DNA of 64,000 bases from Nitrosomonas cryotolerans ATCC 49181 (lineage in GTDB: Bacteria; Pseudomonadota; Gammaproteobacteria; Burkholderiales; Nitrosomonadaceae): positions 496,001 to 560,000 of the forward strand of contig NZ_FSRO01000001.1 in the NCBI RefSeq assembly GCF_900143275.1, given 5' to 3'. Positions 1 to 9,206 of the stretch are shown here, piece by piece. Numbering within the stretch: the stretch's first letter is position 1; each line of letters begins with the position of its first letter. The position numbers were made by a program, and so were the translations under genes. The notes beneath the pieces were generated by a model. The model ran no database searches. It had not been told where the DNA came from and saw nothing but the letters and a program-made list of their open reading frames with translations.

Positions 1-266
1 TCCTCGCGCATGGAATGGACATAACACAATGTGACCATCGGAACGATCCCTACTGCAAAGACGAGCAAGGCCAAATTGTATAGAAAGAAAACCGGATCGA
101 ACCATTGTGCAATCTGACCGTGGAGGGATAAAGTGGCATTAGCGATCCCAAGGCTGGCATAGGATAAAAGTCCCACTACTCCAACAAAAATCGCGCTAAG
201 CACAATTATTAAGCTCAAATAGAAAGGGGAAATATGATTTTCCTTCAGTTCAGATTCTGGAGTCAT
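1..266 (-). CDS. Truncated hypothetical membrane protein (N-terminal part)
   Basis: The reverse strand is open from an ATG at 266 to the window edge, so only the N-terminal ~88 residues are visible. They start MTPESELKENH and contain two long hydrophobic stretches (roughly residues 12-35 and 55-78), consistent with two membrane helices. I chose the ATG at 266 because AAGGA lies 8 nt upstream; an in-frame ATG at 275 sits directly on that Shine-Dalgarno and is less likely. The family is not recognised. Confidence 0.55.
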   Translation of the reverse strand, partial: MTPESELKENHISPFYLSLIIVLSAIFVGVVGLLSYASLGIANATLSLHGQIAQWFDPVFFLYNLALLVFAVGIVPMVTLCYVHSMRE

Positions 267-314
267 GACACTCATCCTTGTTAACTGTGTTGAAGGTAAT
301 CCCACGGGATAATA

Positions 315-1067
315 TTAACTCGTATTCAGTTCTCGTACCAGATTAGTATAGAAACGTAAGTGATCAAACGGGCGTTCATTGCTAATACTTGGCCAGCCCA
401 TACTCCAGCCAGCCAGCTCCATATGGTCCGCGCGCAGTATCCCTTTGAATTCACCCCACCGGGCTGAGGAGACGGATACTTGACTATCATTCTCGCCACT
501 GTCGGTTGCGAGAGCCCGCGTCCAGGGGCGAAAAATCGGCGGCATTTCATTTGCCGGACGCGTGGCGGCATACGAGCGGTATTGCACATGAGGCAGGTCG
601 CTAATTTCCAGATTAAAGCGGGCACAGGCTTCCGGTGTTAGATCATATAGAGCCGGATGGGTGATGCGGCGTAGCAGGGAATAGAGCGGTTTTTTGCTAT
701 TGATGATTCGCTGCGCCAGCGGCGTGCCGCGATGTGGCGTGGCAATGGTCGTTAGGGAGCGAATGCGTTGCTGTGAATCGAAATGATGGATCGCATAGCG
801 GCTGTCGAGTCCACCCATGCTGTGGGCGATCAAATTAATCTGATCCACGTTTATCCTCTCGAGGAAATCCGCGAGTACACGTGCTCGTTCTTCTACAGTG
901 CCGGTGCCAGGTAATGGTGGAAAATAGATAGATTGCGTATGGTTAGACAAATAGGGCGGTAACGCGCGGAAATAATGGATAATTTTACCCAGAATGGATA
1001 TCGACGAAAATCCCAGCAGCCCATGGACGAAAACAATAGCTGTTTTATTGTTGTTTACTAGACTCAT
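315..1067 (-). CDS. Alpha/beta hydrolase, lipase-like
   Basis: A 250-residue alpha/beta-hydrolase of the triacylglycerol-lipase/esterase type. The oxyanion-hole motif FVHGLLGF lies near residue 13 and the nucleophile elbow AHSMGG near residue 82, where the Ser should be catalytic. An Asp in the TDSGENDS stretch and the His of ADHMEL near the C-terminus are good candidates for the rest of the triad. There is no signal peptide, so it is probably cytoplasmic or exported by another route. Length fits the family. It follows a truncated membrane protein on the same strand with a ~48 bp gap, but no shared function is evident. The natural substrate cannot be told from sequence. Confidence 0.8.
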   Translation of the reverse strand: MSLVNNNKTAIVFVHGLLGFSSISILGKIIHYFRALPPYLSNHTQSIYFPPLPGTGTVEERARVLADFLERINVDQINLIAHSMGGLDSRYAIHHFDSQQRIRSLTTIATPHRGTPLAQRIINSKKPLYSLLRRITHPALYDLTPEACARFNLEISDLPHVQYRSYAATRPANEMPPIFRPWTRALATDSGENDSQVSVSSARWGEFKGILRADHMELAGWSMGWPSISNERPFDHLRFYTNLVRELNTS

Positions 1068-1323
1068 GGTATCTCTATGTGGTGTATAAAAAATAAGGAA
1101 TGAATCATTTCATACTTATTCTAAGCCGCAATAAATCACCTGTATGAATAGTTGCAATACCCAGATGCAAATTTACCAAATTCGATTATCCACCTATTGT
1201 TTAAACCGCTATATTTTTTGAATGAGAGCGAATATAAGCGGCATGCCCGGTGATTTCTATTCCGAAATGGATGGGGATGAACGTGGTCCGTATAAAACAG
1301 TAAATACGCCCATTCGAGAGAAT

Positions 1324-2622
1324 CTATCGTATTTTCATGCAGTTGGCGTAATATGTAACCGTGGCCGGCCAATCCGAAAAGACGCCCAGTACGCCGACTT
1401 CCTTTGCCAATACATCCAGTAATGTCATTGTGTCACCATCATTGTTGATCGCCTCCGTGATTGTCTGATAGTACCAGCCACCACCATTTTTCAGCAGTCT
1501 GGACCGTTCAAGTGTCCAAGTGATAATATCCAGCCCCAATGCTTTGGCCGTCTCTGCGTACTTGGAAGGTATAATTTGATTGGATTCATTTAGCGTCACT
1601 AACCCCCAAAGTGGCGGCGCTACAATTTTAATGCCTTTGTCAGGCAGGGTGGATAATCTTGCAATGGCTTCTGGCAGATCAGCGACGCTGTCCATGTTTT
1701 CAAGAAAAATGGCTTGTTTGCCAAATTCTGGTTCATTCGTAATCCAATAAAGCACATCATCCAAATTAAATGATTGTGGATAGACATTTTTGGGTTTGAC
1801 ACCAGCGGCTTTATATTCGTCGATCATTTTTTGAGCATAGGCCTGTTGGGTAAAGCCATGAAAAGGCATTTCAACGCTAGGCGCCTTCAATTCCGGTGTC
1901 ATTTTGACGTTTAGCCGCTTAAAGAGCTCAATACTTTCAGCATGACTTAAAACTGTGGCGTTAGCAGAATACAAATCAGTGCGTGGGTGTGGCATCGCAT
2001 TTAAATATTCTTTTACCGTATTGGCATTTGGATTGCCGGTATTCATTTTGGCTTTAAGTGTTTTAAATTCGGCTAAAGTAATATCGCTCGTACAGCATTG
2101 TACGTTGGCAAAAGGCCTGTCGCTGCTGAAATCGGGCGGAGATGAACATTTATTGGCCAGCGTCGTTGTCAGTATGTTTGTTGTGGTGTGCAAATCACAT
2201 TGTGAATGACGACATACCAATACTTTATCTTTTGTAAAAGTGACATCGCATTCAATAATTCCCGCGCCGGTCTGTGCTGCGGCTTCATAAGATTCTTTTG
2301 AGTGCTCGGGAAATTGTAATGCCGCGCCGCGGTGACCAATAGAAAAGTCGGTTTTATAAAACGTTTCATTGGCACATTGTTGTAGCTTTTTTTTAAGCGC
2401 GCTATCGTCCATATCATCGACCAAAAGAAGGGGACGAGGGCCGAGTTGTATGCTTGGCTTATTGATATAACGGCGGGCGCTATGTTTCATGCTTGCAGGA
2501 TGTTCAAACTGATCCTTGTTATCATTTTTAGTTGCGGAAACGAAAGATATTGGAAATAGCAGTGTGATAATGAGCACTGTGCCAACGGCTATCTGAATAC
2601 GATGCATTATTTGACTCTTCAT
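1324..2622 (-). CDS. Glycerophosphodiester phosphodiesterase, exported
   Basis: A 432-residue GDPD-family TIM-barrel enzyme that hydrolyses glycerophosphodiesters to glycerol-3-phosphate and an alcohol. The N-terminus has a basic start, a hydrophobic run and a small-residue end (VSATK), so it is probably exported to the periplasm. The first catalytic motif is [13 protein letters not shown] (family HRG...PENT, here with EHS), followed by ECDVTFTKD and VCRHSQCDL, which correspond to the metal and catalytic His/Asp/Glu sites. It is longer than bacterial GlpQ (about 350 aa) and carries inserts. An alternative start at 2607 would still leave a signal peptide. Neighbours suggest no operon. Confidence 0.85.
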   Translation of the reverse strand: MKSQIMHRIQIAVGTVLIITLLFPISFVSATKNDNKDQFEHPASMKHSARRYINKPSIQLGPRPLLLVDDMDDSALKKKLQQCANETFYKTDFSIGHRGAALQFPEHSKESYEAAAQTGAGIIECDVTFTKDKVLVCRHSQCDLHTTTNILTTTLANKCSSPPDFSSDRPFANVQCCTSDITLAEFKTLKAKMNTGNPNANTVKEYLNAMPHPRTDLYSANATVLSHAESIELFKRLNVKMTPELKAPSVEMPFHGFTQQAYAQKMIDEYKAAGVKPKNVYPQSFNLDDVLYWITNEPEFGKQAIFLENMDSVADLPEAIARLSTLPDKGIKIVAPPLWGLVTLNESNQIIPSKYAETAKALGLDIITWTLERSRLLKNGGGWYYQTITEAINNDGDTMTLLDVLAKEVGVLGVFSDWPATVTYYANCMKIR

Positions 2623-3117
2623 TTATGAGTTAAAAATATCAAACAATGTTTTGAACACTCAAAATAACAGCTTTAGTGACGATTTGATAACTGATTAAAT
2701 GCCACGCATATCAGCATGATAAAGGAAAATAGGCGGCAACGTTATATTGAAAGCCAGGTACAGGCGGCCAGAAAAAATCCATTTGGAGTGTAGTGTTATT
2801 TTCAGTTTGCGCTTATATGGTGAAAATCAAAACGGGTGGCTGGAAATAATAACTGTGCGCCGACATAAACAGGAATGCCGCCGGTGCGGCTATAAGATGC
2901 GATGTGTACTGGCTAAAAAGATGTTGTCGTTATACGTCTATAAAAAAGGAAGAAAGTTAATAATAATGGCATATGCTATTAATAAAATGATGGAAACGAT
3001 AAATGCTATCTCTATCGAACGTTCTTCTACCTTTCATTCCTTGAAACTCTTGCAAAAATCTCAGGTGGTTTATTCTTCCTATATCCATGCCCCCGCGGAG
3101 CAGAATAGAAGAAAGCA
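2623..3117. other. Intergenic stretch without a convincing gene
   Basis: About 500 bp between the phosphodiesterase and the BASS gene. Open frames here have no ribosome-binding site and no recognisable protein character. The last ~30 bp (from 3063) match the edge of a dispersed repeat found at 5.1, 8.1 and 10.2 kb. A small GC hairpin is visible near 2877-2890 without a T-tract. Confidence 0.5.
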
Positions 3118-4053
3118 CTATCGAATCTGGCGCTGAGGTGGCCGGGTCCGCCACAATACGGCCAGCAGGCTGCCTAACAAGGTATGCACCAATACTGAAA
3201 CCGCACCGACAACGGGTGCCAGGGGTAGCATCGGAAAAGCTTGCTTGGAGAGTACGATGGCCAAACCCGAATTTTGCATACCGACTTCCACCGAAACTGT
3301 GCGAGCACTCTGGGAATGGAAACCAAATATCCGCGCAAAGTGATAACCCATCAAAAAGCCACCCCCATGTAATATCGCAACAGCAAGGATCAGTTCGGCG
3401 CCATGCCTGAGGATGATCTCGGCATGAGCCGCAAATACAATGGCACAGATCACACACACTCCCAGCACGGATAGCAGTGGTGCGACTGACATCACGCGCT
3501 GGACGAGTCGGGGCATCGAGTGGTTAAGCAAAACGCCTAGAACGACGGGCACAATTACGACTTGCAGGGTTTGTTTAAACAGCATCCAGGTATCCACTGG
3601 GACTAATGTGCCAGCAAACAGTTGTGTCAGTAAGGGAGTAAGGATGACGGCTGCCAATGTGGAGCAAACGGTCATTACCACTGAGAGCGCCACATCTGCT
3701 TTCGCGATATAAGCCACCAGATTCGAGGCAGTACCGCCAGGACAACAACCCACCAGAATCAGGCCGACTGCAAAATACGTTGGCAAATCAAGCGCCGTCG
3801 CAATTCCCCATGCCAGCAAGGGCATGATGGTATATTGTGCCGCAAAGCCAATTGCTACTACTTTGGGCGTACGGGTGATTCTGCGAAAATCATCAAAGGT
3901 TAAGGTCAGCCCCATGCATAGCATGATAAAGGCTAAAATTAACACCACAATCGACCCCTGATTCAGAGGGAGCAGCCACTCCGGCCAGGATAGTGCTATG
4001 GCTCCCGTAAGTGTCATCCAGAGCGGGAACAGCAGTGTCAGTTTTTGCAGCAT
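3118..4053 (-). CDS. BASS family (bile acid:sodium symporter-like) transporter, copy A
   Basis: A 311-residue inner-membrane protein with about nine or ten hydrophobic segments. The motif VGLILVGCCPGGTASNLVAY near residues 95-115 is the BASS-family signature region. The family moves organic anions, usually coupled to sodium; the actual substrate is unknown. Its gene starts 18 nt after the methyltransferase stop, so the two are probably cotranscribed. The protein is nearly identical to the copy at 8253-9188; visible differences are Asp/Asn in TALxLPTYF, Cys/Ser in VxSTLAAV and Thr/Ala near the C-terminus. No clear Shine-Dalgarno precedes the ATG, which would fit translational coupling. Confidence 0.85.
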   Translation of the reverse strand: MLQKLTLLFPLWMTLTGAIALSWPEWLLPLNQGSIVVLILAFIMLCMGLTLTFDDFRRITRTPKVVAIGFAAQYTIMPLLAWGIATALDLPTYFAVGLILVGCCPGGTASNLVAYIAKADVALSVVMTVCSTLAAVILTPLLTQLFAGTLVPVDTWMLFKQTLQVVIVPVVLGVLLNHSMPRLVQRVMSVAPLLSVLGVCVICAIVFAAHAEIILRHGAELILAVAILHGGGFLMGYHFARIFGFHSQSARTVSVEVGMQNSGLAIVLSKQAFPMLPLAPVVGAVSVLVHTLLGSLLAVLWRTRPPQRQIR

Positions 4054-4071
4054 AAAGAAGGCTGTCTCAGA

Positions 4072-4803
4072 TCAGATTTGTGGCAGGGAAGAACGCGCAA
4101 ACAGCAGGGTATAGTGCTGTCCGTAACGACTGACTATACGGCTGGCTTTCAAACCGCCTGCTGCCGCCATTTCCTTTAGCGTTGAAAAATACTCGGGATA
4201 ATCGTGATCATGCACATGCGTGCAGGCTTCTTCCAATTGATCCGGCGGTATCTTGTTCCAGTTGTCGCGCATGTAGTTCAGATAATCCATCAGATAATCC
4301 ATCAGATAATTCTCTCGACTCTGGTTTTCCTCACGCACAACATCCACTAGGATCAACCAGCCTTTTTCTGCAAGGCAGCGTCCGGCAGCCTGAAAGAAGC
4401 GTGCTTTATCGGCGGACATCAAGTGATGAACCGCAAATCCGGTGAAGATCACATCCCATGTTTTATCGGTTGCTTCGACAGCCTCCAGTAGATCACCCCG
4501 TGTCAGCGTAACCACCGGATCTGGCAGGCCAGCCAAATAGCCACGCGCCTCAGCCAGCGCCGCCTCGGATAAATCGATCCCTTCATACAGAATCGGTGGG
4601 GATTGTTTCAAACAGGGAGACAGATAGCGGGCGTTGCCGCACCCCAGATCCAGCAAACGGTAACGTCCGACATCATCGCGCAATTTCAGGAGTTGACCCA
4701 CCCCCGTATAGATCTCCTGATGAAACATGTAATTGTATTCCGTGATCAGATCATACAGCGACCAGGAGTGTGTGAAGATGTTGGTTGATTCAGCAGATGT
4801 CAT
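4072..4803 (-). CDS. Class I SAM-dependent methyltransferase, copy A
   Basis: A 243-residue Rossmann-fold methyltransferase. Motif I is LLDLGCGNARYL near residues 50-61, the SAM ribose-binding acid region is EGIDLSEAAL, and a post-motif FAVHHL follows; these fit class I enzymes. The substrate is not deducible. It lies first in a two-gene unit with the BASS transporter, suggesting that the methylated compound or its precursor is transported. Compared with copy B it carries an extra four residues (MDYL repeated) from a 12-bp tandem duplication at 4281-4304, in frame, so both copies remain intact. Confidence 0.82.
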   Translation of the reverse strand: MTSAESTNIFTHSWSLYDLITEYNYMFHQEIYTGVGQLLKLRDDVGRYRLLDLGCGNARYLSPCLKQSPPILYEGIDLSEAALAEARGYLAGLPDPVVTLTRGDLLEAVEATDKTWDVIFTGFAVHHLMSADKARFFQAAGRCLAEKGWLILVDVVREENQSRENYLMDYLMDYLNYMRDNWNKIPPDQLEEACTHVHDHDYPEYFSTLKEMAAAGGLKASRIVSRYGQHYTLLFARSSLPQI

Positions 4804-5107
4804 AGGCGATCAAAACAGGATTTAAATACAACGAGCTAAATTCCAGCAGCATTTTACATGAGATGGCGAGTTAAGGAAAAGCTGATCAGGTCTGAGCTAG
4901 TACACTTGATCATCTCGGTCTGCCTGCCCGGGAACCGCCTGGAGCACCTGCACGAATCCACGATCTTTTAAAGCCAACCTGATCCCGTGCTCGCTCCTTT
5001 CAATTTTCTTCATCACTGGGCTGACCTTTACCCTTGGGCGTCTTTCGTCTGAAGCACCAGAACGCGGCAAAATTTTTGACTTTTTTGTGCTAATAACTTA
5101 ACCGAGT
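4804..5107. other. Upstream region of the methyltransferase, part of the duplication
   Basis: This segment is shared with 9927-10220. On the reverse strand of copy A a short frame beginning MKKIERSEHGIRLAL (about 38 codons) reads cleanly to a stop. In copy B a one-base difference shifts the frame, so it is either a small gene decayed in copy B or chance. No confident gene is called. Confidence 0.35.
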
Positions 5108-5207
5108 CGGAATAGAGGCATTTGCCGATCGATTATCACCGTGTTTGACAACCGAGCCAGCTTTCAGTGCATTCAAAACGCATAAAAAAGTGGTTTATTT
5201 TTCCTAT
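5108..5207. repeat. Dispersed ~100-bp repeat R, copy 1
   Basis: Shares the core CCGAGCCAGCTTTC and flanking sequence (GGAATA...CCGAT.GATTA...GTGGTTTATTTTT) with copies at 8114-8217 and 10221-10323. A partial edge lies at 3063-3085. All copies sit at the borders of the duplicated unit. Confidence 0.8.
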
Positions 5208-5321
5208 GCCTCACAATACTATGGAAAATGCGTTATAAAGTAGCTCTTAACGGTGCCATGAAATTGACCTCAATACGCTATGCTTCTTTCGGCAATTTAT
5301 AACAGTGTTAGAGAGGACAAT

Positions 5322-5771
5322 ATGTTCAAGAAGCCTATTTCAATAATAATTTGTATGCTGTTCATCGGTAGCGTTTCGCAGCCATATGCGCAAACTAATT
5401 ATCAAAGAGCACCGATGCTTTACCAGAAAATTATTACTGGTCAAAAAAAATTTGAAGATCTAAGTCAACATGAGAAAATGCTGGTTATCCTCGTTGACCA
5501 ATCAATTTCGGCTTCTGATGAAAACATTGGCGACTATGGCTTTTCTCTGAGAGATATAGAGAAGAAGTGCGAAGTCTATAAATATTCTGATTCATACGGA
5601 GATGTGGAATGCCAAGGTTCATCTCTTCGAATCATAGAAAATAAATGTGAGGCATATTTTCCTGATCCACAGAACGGTGGGCTTGAGTGCCAAGGTAGTG
5701 ATTTCAAGGTTGTAGAAAGAAAATGCTCGGTAAATATGTACAGTGAAAGTTATGGCGAAATCGACTGCTAA
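5322..5771 (+). CDS. Secreted cysteine-repeat protein, family unknown
   Basis: A 149-residue protein, start chosen at 5322 because GAGAGGA precedes it; longer in-frame starts lack a binding site. The N-terminus (MFKKPISIIICMLFIGSV, ending in PYAQ) is a classic Sec signal peptide. The C-terminal half is three repeats of about 24 residues, each with two cysteines: IEKKCEVYKYSDSYGDVEC, IENKCEAYFPDPQNGGLEC and VERKCSVNMYSESYGEIDC. The even spacing suggests one disulphide per repeat in an extracytoplasmic setting. I do not recognise the family. It stands alone between duplication copy A and a transposase remnant, so it may be a transferred accessory gene. Confidence 0.7.
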   Translation: MFKKPISIIICMLFIGSVSQPYAQTNYQRAPMLYQKIITGQKKFEDLSQHEKMLVILVDQSISASDENIGDYGFSLRDIEKKCEVYKYSDSYGDVECQGSSLRIIENKCEAYFPDPQNGGLECQGSDFKVVERKCSVNMYSESYGEIDC

Positions 5772-5927
5772 CCCCTTTAATAAGAATGTCAATTCGACCT
5801 CGTTACGCTGGGCTGCGGCCGCAAAATGTTGATACAAAAAAACGCTTCGATCAAATGATAAGTGGTAGACCCGACGCTGCACGTGATCGGAGTGCGTGCG
5901 GTCTTTCGCGGAGACAGCTTGAACAGA

Positions 5928-6157
5928 AGGGTCAGGTCTTGTAGAAGTGCGCTAATTTCCTTCTGCTTTTTTGATAATCCGACTAACTGTCGTGTAATGC
6001 AACCCAAATTCATCTGCAATCTGTTTCATGGTGTAATCACCCGTTTGATATGCAGTTACAATCCTTTCATTTCTGTGGCTAAAAGATCTCGAATAATGAG
6101 AAAGTGGTTTGGGCATTGGCCTTCGCTGCGCTCGTGGGATTTTACTGATATCTTAGC
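5928..6157 (-). pseudogene. 3' remnant of a Y1 (REP-associated) transposase
   Basis: This stretch is closely similar to the 3' end of the intact transposase element at 7061-7992, including the terminal sequence AGGGTCAGGTCTTGT and the C-terminal helix-turn-helix coding region. It has a small insertion after the AAAAGAT stretch. It is cut off at about 6157, where it meets the end of the next gene. Confidence 0.8.
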
Positions 6158-6983
6158 CTGATCCCATTTGATCAAAGATTGATTGCAGAAAGCTTGTCTT
6201 ATCTTCATTGCTATCATGTAGATAAGATTCCAACCATTTAAAATCTTCTTTACTTCCTTGCATAGAACAAGCTTTCTCATCATTTAATATATTCAATAGT
6301 GGCTGCCATACACCATTCATTACATTTGTTAACTGAAGGTGGCTATTGCAATCTTCAGACGTTTTCGGTATTTGTAGGCGTAAAACGTGTCCGTGAAGTT
6401 TCGAAGATGCATGGACTTCAGGTGTCCTAAAACTTCTATCAAATTCAAAAGCTCTTAAAATATGCACAGCAAAGTAAGAAAATCGGTTGTCTGGGTTATT
6501 AAGCCACTTTTTGACTTTTTTGAAGGTAGAATCCTTTGTTTTAATTCTTTCGCCTTCCCCAAGAAAGTATAAAAGTTCCATGAAGTATTCCATAGAAATT
6601 CTACTGCTGATAATTTGAAACTGATCTAGAGCTGCAGAATTAACCTGTGTTTTAACCGACTTCCAATTATCATCTGTAAATCCAGGTACATAAACAAAGT
6701 GATTGCTAGCAGCTGAGGCGACATTTGAGAATTCCATTTGAAGCATCGTGCTGAACGATAGATGGCATATTTTTCTTTGCTTTTCCTCGTCCATTTTTTG
6801 AACATGATTAGAGTTTAAAATTTTTAAAACGGATGGTTCTCCTGGGAAGTCTTTTTTGGATTTCAAGCGCTCTGGACCATACCTTTCGAGCTCATTTTGT
6901 TCGAGGATAGCATCCATCCTCTCAGCTAATTCTTTAACAGTAAGATCTCGAATTTCTTCTTTGGTAATTTGGGTAATCATCAT
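6153..6983 (-). CDS. Hypothetical protein between transposase ends
   Basis: A 276-residue soluble, charged protein beginning MMITQITKEEIRDLTVKELA. No signal peptide, membrane segment or known catalytic motif is visible. AT content and codon use resemble mobile accessory DNA. The N-terminal ~50 residues look helical; the middle has aromatic-rich segments (NHFVYVPGFTDDNW). The gene is bracketed by two same-orientation copies of a Y1 transposase 3' end (5928-6157 and from 7061), which suggests it was captured or moved with that element. Function is not known. Confidence 0.65.
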   Translation of the reverse strand: MMITQITKEEIRDLTVKELAERMDAILEQNELERYGPERLKSKKDFPGEPSVLKILNSNHVQKMDEEKQRKICHLSFSTMLQMEFSNVASAASNHFVYVPGFTDDNWKSVKTQVNSAALDQFQIISSRISMEYFMELLYFLGEGERIKTKDSTFKKVKKWLNNPDNRFSYFAVHILRAFEFDRSFRTPEVHASSKLHGHVLRLQIPKTSEDCNSHLQLTNVMNGVWQPLLNILNDEKACSMQGSKEDFKWLESYLHDSNEDKTSFLQSIFDQMGSG

Positions 6984-7060
6984 TTAGATATAACGCATAG
7001 CACATGGGCGGCTGAAATGTAGCGAAGCGAAGAGTAAGCCATCCCAGCACGGCAATAGAG

Positions 7061-7992
7061 AGGGTCGGGTCTTGTAGAAGGATGCTAATTTCCTTCTGCT
7101 TTTTTGATAATCCGACTAACTGTCGCGTAATGCAATCCAAATTCGTCTGCAATCTGTTTCATGGTGTAATCACCTGTTTGATATGCAGTTATAATCCCTT
7201 TATTTCTGTGACTAAAAGATGAATAATGCGAAAGTGGCTTGGGCATTGGTCTTCGCTGCGCTCGTGGGATTTCATTGATATTTTGATCTAATCTCATATG
7301 CAGCTGCATTTTATCGACAAAAGTCTTGCTGCCAAGAAAGATCTGCCCACGTAAAGAGTCCCAGACGCTCGGCAATCCTACGCCCGCCTGAACAAAATTC
7401 ACATAGTCAGTTATAGCCTGTTTCCGCTTTTTACTAAACTGACTCAGCACCCAGTTCGTTTGCAGCCATTCAGGGCAATTGTTGTTTCCAGTCATGGCAG
7501 AAAGACTACTCCAAGGCCATTGATCAACGCGTTTTACTATACCTGTTCGAACAGGATTTAACACAACATAACGCGAAAGTTCAAGGAGGTGACGATTCTT
7601 TTCTACCAAAATTGCTTTATAGCGCCCCTGATAAACATGCCCAGTACGATTGTGGGTGCGATTAAAATATTGCGTATAGACACCGTTCAGCTGCCGCATG
7701 CCCTTAGATAAATTTCCCTTAACCGTTTCCACCACGATATGATAATGATTATCCATCAAGCAATAGGCATGACAAATCCAATTAAATCGCTCGCAAACTT
7801 GTTCTAACAGCTTCAGCCAGAAAACACGATCAGAATCATCAAGATAAATTTCGTCTCGATGATCGCCTCGGGACGTTATATGGTACAAACCTCCAGGCAA
7901 TTCTATTCTGAGTGGTCTTGCCATTTTCGGATCCTCAATTTAATTAAATCATAGGATAGCCGATTGTATGTATCATAACAAGACTTGACCCT
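7061..7992 (-). mobile_element. Y1-transposase (REP-associated type) element
   Basis: A 932-bp unit bounded by inverted 15-mers, AGGGTCGGGTCTTGT at 7061-7075 and ACAAGACTTGACCCT at 7978-7992 (13 of 15 match). It contains one transposase gene. Partial copies of the same element occur at 5928, 12231 and 13957, making it the most repeated transposase in the window. Confidence 0.75.
7085..7924 (-). CDS. REP-associated tyrosine transposase (Y1_Tnp, IS200-like)
   Basis: A 279-residue single-strand DNA transposase of the HUH/Y1 class. The N-terminal sequence MARPLRIELPGGLYHITSRG is typical of REP-associated transposases. The HUH motif appears as MDNHYHIVVE near residue 57, and a catalytic Tyr is expected in the LNGVYTQYFNR segment. 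The C-terminus carries a helix-turn-helix (QIADEFGLHYATVSRI). The gene is intact and full length. These enzymes are usually domesticated or move short palindromic repeats; the inverted 15-mers flanking this gene are candidate substrates. Confidence 0.88.
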   Translation of the reverse strand: MARPLRIELPGGLYHITSRGDHRDEIYLDDSDRVFWLKLLEQVCERFNWICHAYCLMDNHYHIVVETVKGNLSKGMRQLNGVYTQYFNRTHNRTGHVYQGRYKAILVEKNRHLLELSRYVVLNPVRTGIVKRVDQWPWSSLSAMTGNNNCPEWLQTNWVLSQFSKKRKQAITDYVNFVQAGVGLPSVWDSLRGQIFLGSKTFVDKMQLHMRLDQNINEIPRAQRRPMPKPLSHYSSFSHRNKGIITAYQTGDYTMKQIADEFGLHYATVSRIIKKAEGN

Positions 7993-8113
7993 TATTTTTT
8001 GCTTAATTAGATCATCAAGCATTATGAAAATATTGACTCACCATGGTGTGCTTGTTGAGGAGGGGAGGATGACTTACTTGGCCGAAATGGAAACGGTCCT
8101 GCGCTAAGTAAGC

Positions 8114-8217
8114 CGGAATACAGCCTTTTCCGATCGATTAACACGGTCTTTGATAACCGAGCCAGCTTTCGGTAGATTCAGGGCTCATGGAAAAAGGGGG
8201 GGGGTGTTTTGCCTATA
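8114..8217. repeat. Dispersed repeat R, copy 2, with a G9 tract
   Basis: Same repeat as at 5108 and 10221, here on the downstream side of BASS copy B. It contains a run of nine G residues (8196-8204) absent from the other copies, where the sequence is GTGGTTTATTTTT. Confidence 0.75.
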
Positions 8218-8252
8218 TCCAATACCCCCGCGGAGCAGGATAGAAGAAAGCA

Positions 8253-9188
8253 CTATCGAATCTGGCGCTGAGGTGGCCGGGCCCGCCACAATACGGCCAG
8301 CAGGCTGCCTAACAAGGTATGCACCAATACCGAAACCGCACCGACAACGGGTGCCAGGGGTAGCATTGGAAAAGCTTGCTTGGAGAGTACAATGGCCAAA
8401 CCCGAATTTTGCATACCGACTTCCACCGAAACTGTGCGAGCACTCTGGGAATGGAAACCAAATATCCGCGCAAAGTGATAACCCATCAAAAAGCCACCCC
8501 CATGTAATATCGCAACAGCAAGGATCAGTTCGGCGCCATGCCTGAGGATGATCTCGGCATGAGCTGCAAATACAATGGCACAGATCACACATACTCCCAG
8601 CACGGATAGCAGTGGCGCGACTGACATCACGCGCTGGACGAGTCGGGGCATCGAGTGGTTAAGCAAAACGCCTAGAACGACGGGCACAATTACGACTTGC
8701 AGGGTTTGTTTAAACAGCATCCAGGTATCCACTGGGACTAATGTGCCAGCAAATAGCTGTGTCAGTAAGGGGGTAAGGATGACAGCTGCCAATGTGGAGC
8801 TAACGGTCATCACCACTGAGAGCGCCACATCTGCTTTCGCGATATAAGCCACCAGATTCGAGGCAGTACCGCCAGGACAACAACCCACCAGAATCAGGCC
8901 GACCGCAAAATACGTTGGCAAATTAAGCGCCGTCGCAATTCCCCAGGCCAGCAAGGGCATGATGGTATATTGCGCCGCAAAACCAATTGCCACTACTTTG
9001 GGCGTACGGGTGATTCTGCGAAAATCATCAAAGGTCAAGGTCAGCCCCATACATAGCATGATAAAGGCTAAAATTAACACCACAATCGACCCCTGATTGA
9101 GAGGGAGCAACCACTCCGGCCAGGATAGTGCTATGGCTCCCGTAAGCGTCATCCAGAGCGGGAACAGTAGTGTCAGTTTTTGCAGCAT
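8253..9188 (-). CDS. BASS family transporter, copy B
   Basis: A 311-residue membrane protein, near-identical to the product of 3118-4053, with the same VGLILVGCCPGGTASNLVAY signature and the same C-terminus. Both copies are intact, so gene dosage rather than decay seems to be the present state. The three amino-acid changes I can see (Asp to Asn, Cys to Ser, Thr to Ala) are conservative. It sits 18 nt downstream of methyltransferase copy B, as in copy A. Confidence 0.85.
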   Translation of the reverse strand: MLQKLTLLFPLWMTLTGAIALSWPEWLLPLNQGSIVVLILAFIMLCMGLTLTFDDFRRITRTPKVVAIGFAAQYTIMPLLAWGIATALNLPTYFAVGLILVGCCPGGTASNLVAYIAKADVALSVVMTVSSTLAAVILTPLLTQLFAGTLVPVDTWMLFKQTLQVVIVPVVLGVLLNHSMPRLVQRVMSVAPLLSVLGVCVICAIVFAAHAEIILRHGAELILAVAILHGGGFLMGYHFARIFGFHSQSARTVSVEVGMQNSGLAIVLSKQAFPMLPLAPVVGAVSVLVHTLLGSLLAVLWRARPPQRQIR

Positions 9189-9206
9189 AAAGAAGGCTGT
9201 CTCAGA

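Larger units (their letters stand above)
3063..5207. repeat. Segmental duplication, copy A
   Basis: About 2.1 kb containing a BASS symporter gene, a methyltransferase gene and upstream sequence. It is repeated almost base for base at 8195-10323 in the same orientation. The two protein pairs differ by a handful of residues. Copy A is distinguished by an extra 12-bp unit in the methyltransferase gene (two tandem units at 4281-4304, one in copy B). The intervening ~3 kb is not duplicated. Confidence 0.9.

Noticed and set aside
2747..3136. A 129-codon frame upstream of the BASS gene
   Set aside because: No ribosome-binding site, no domain, and it runs into the repeat border; composition is not gene-like.
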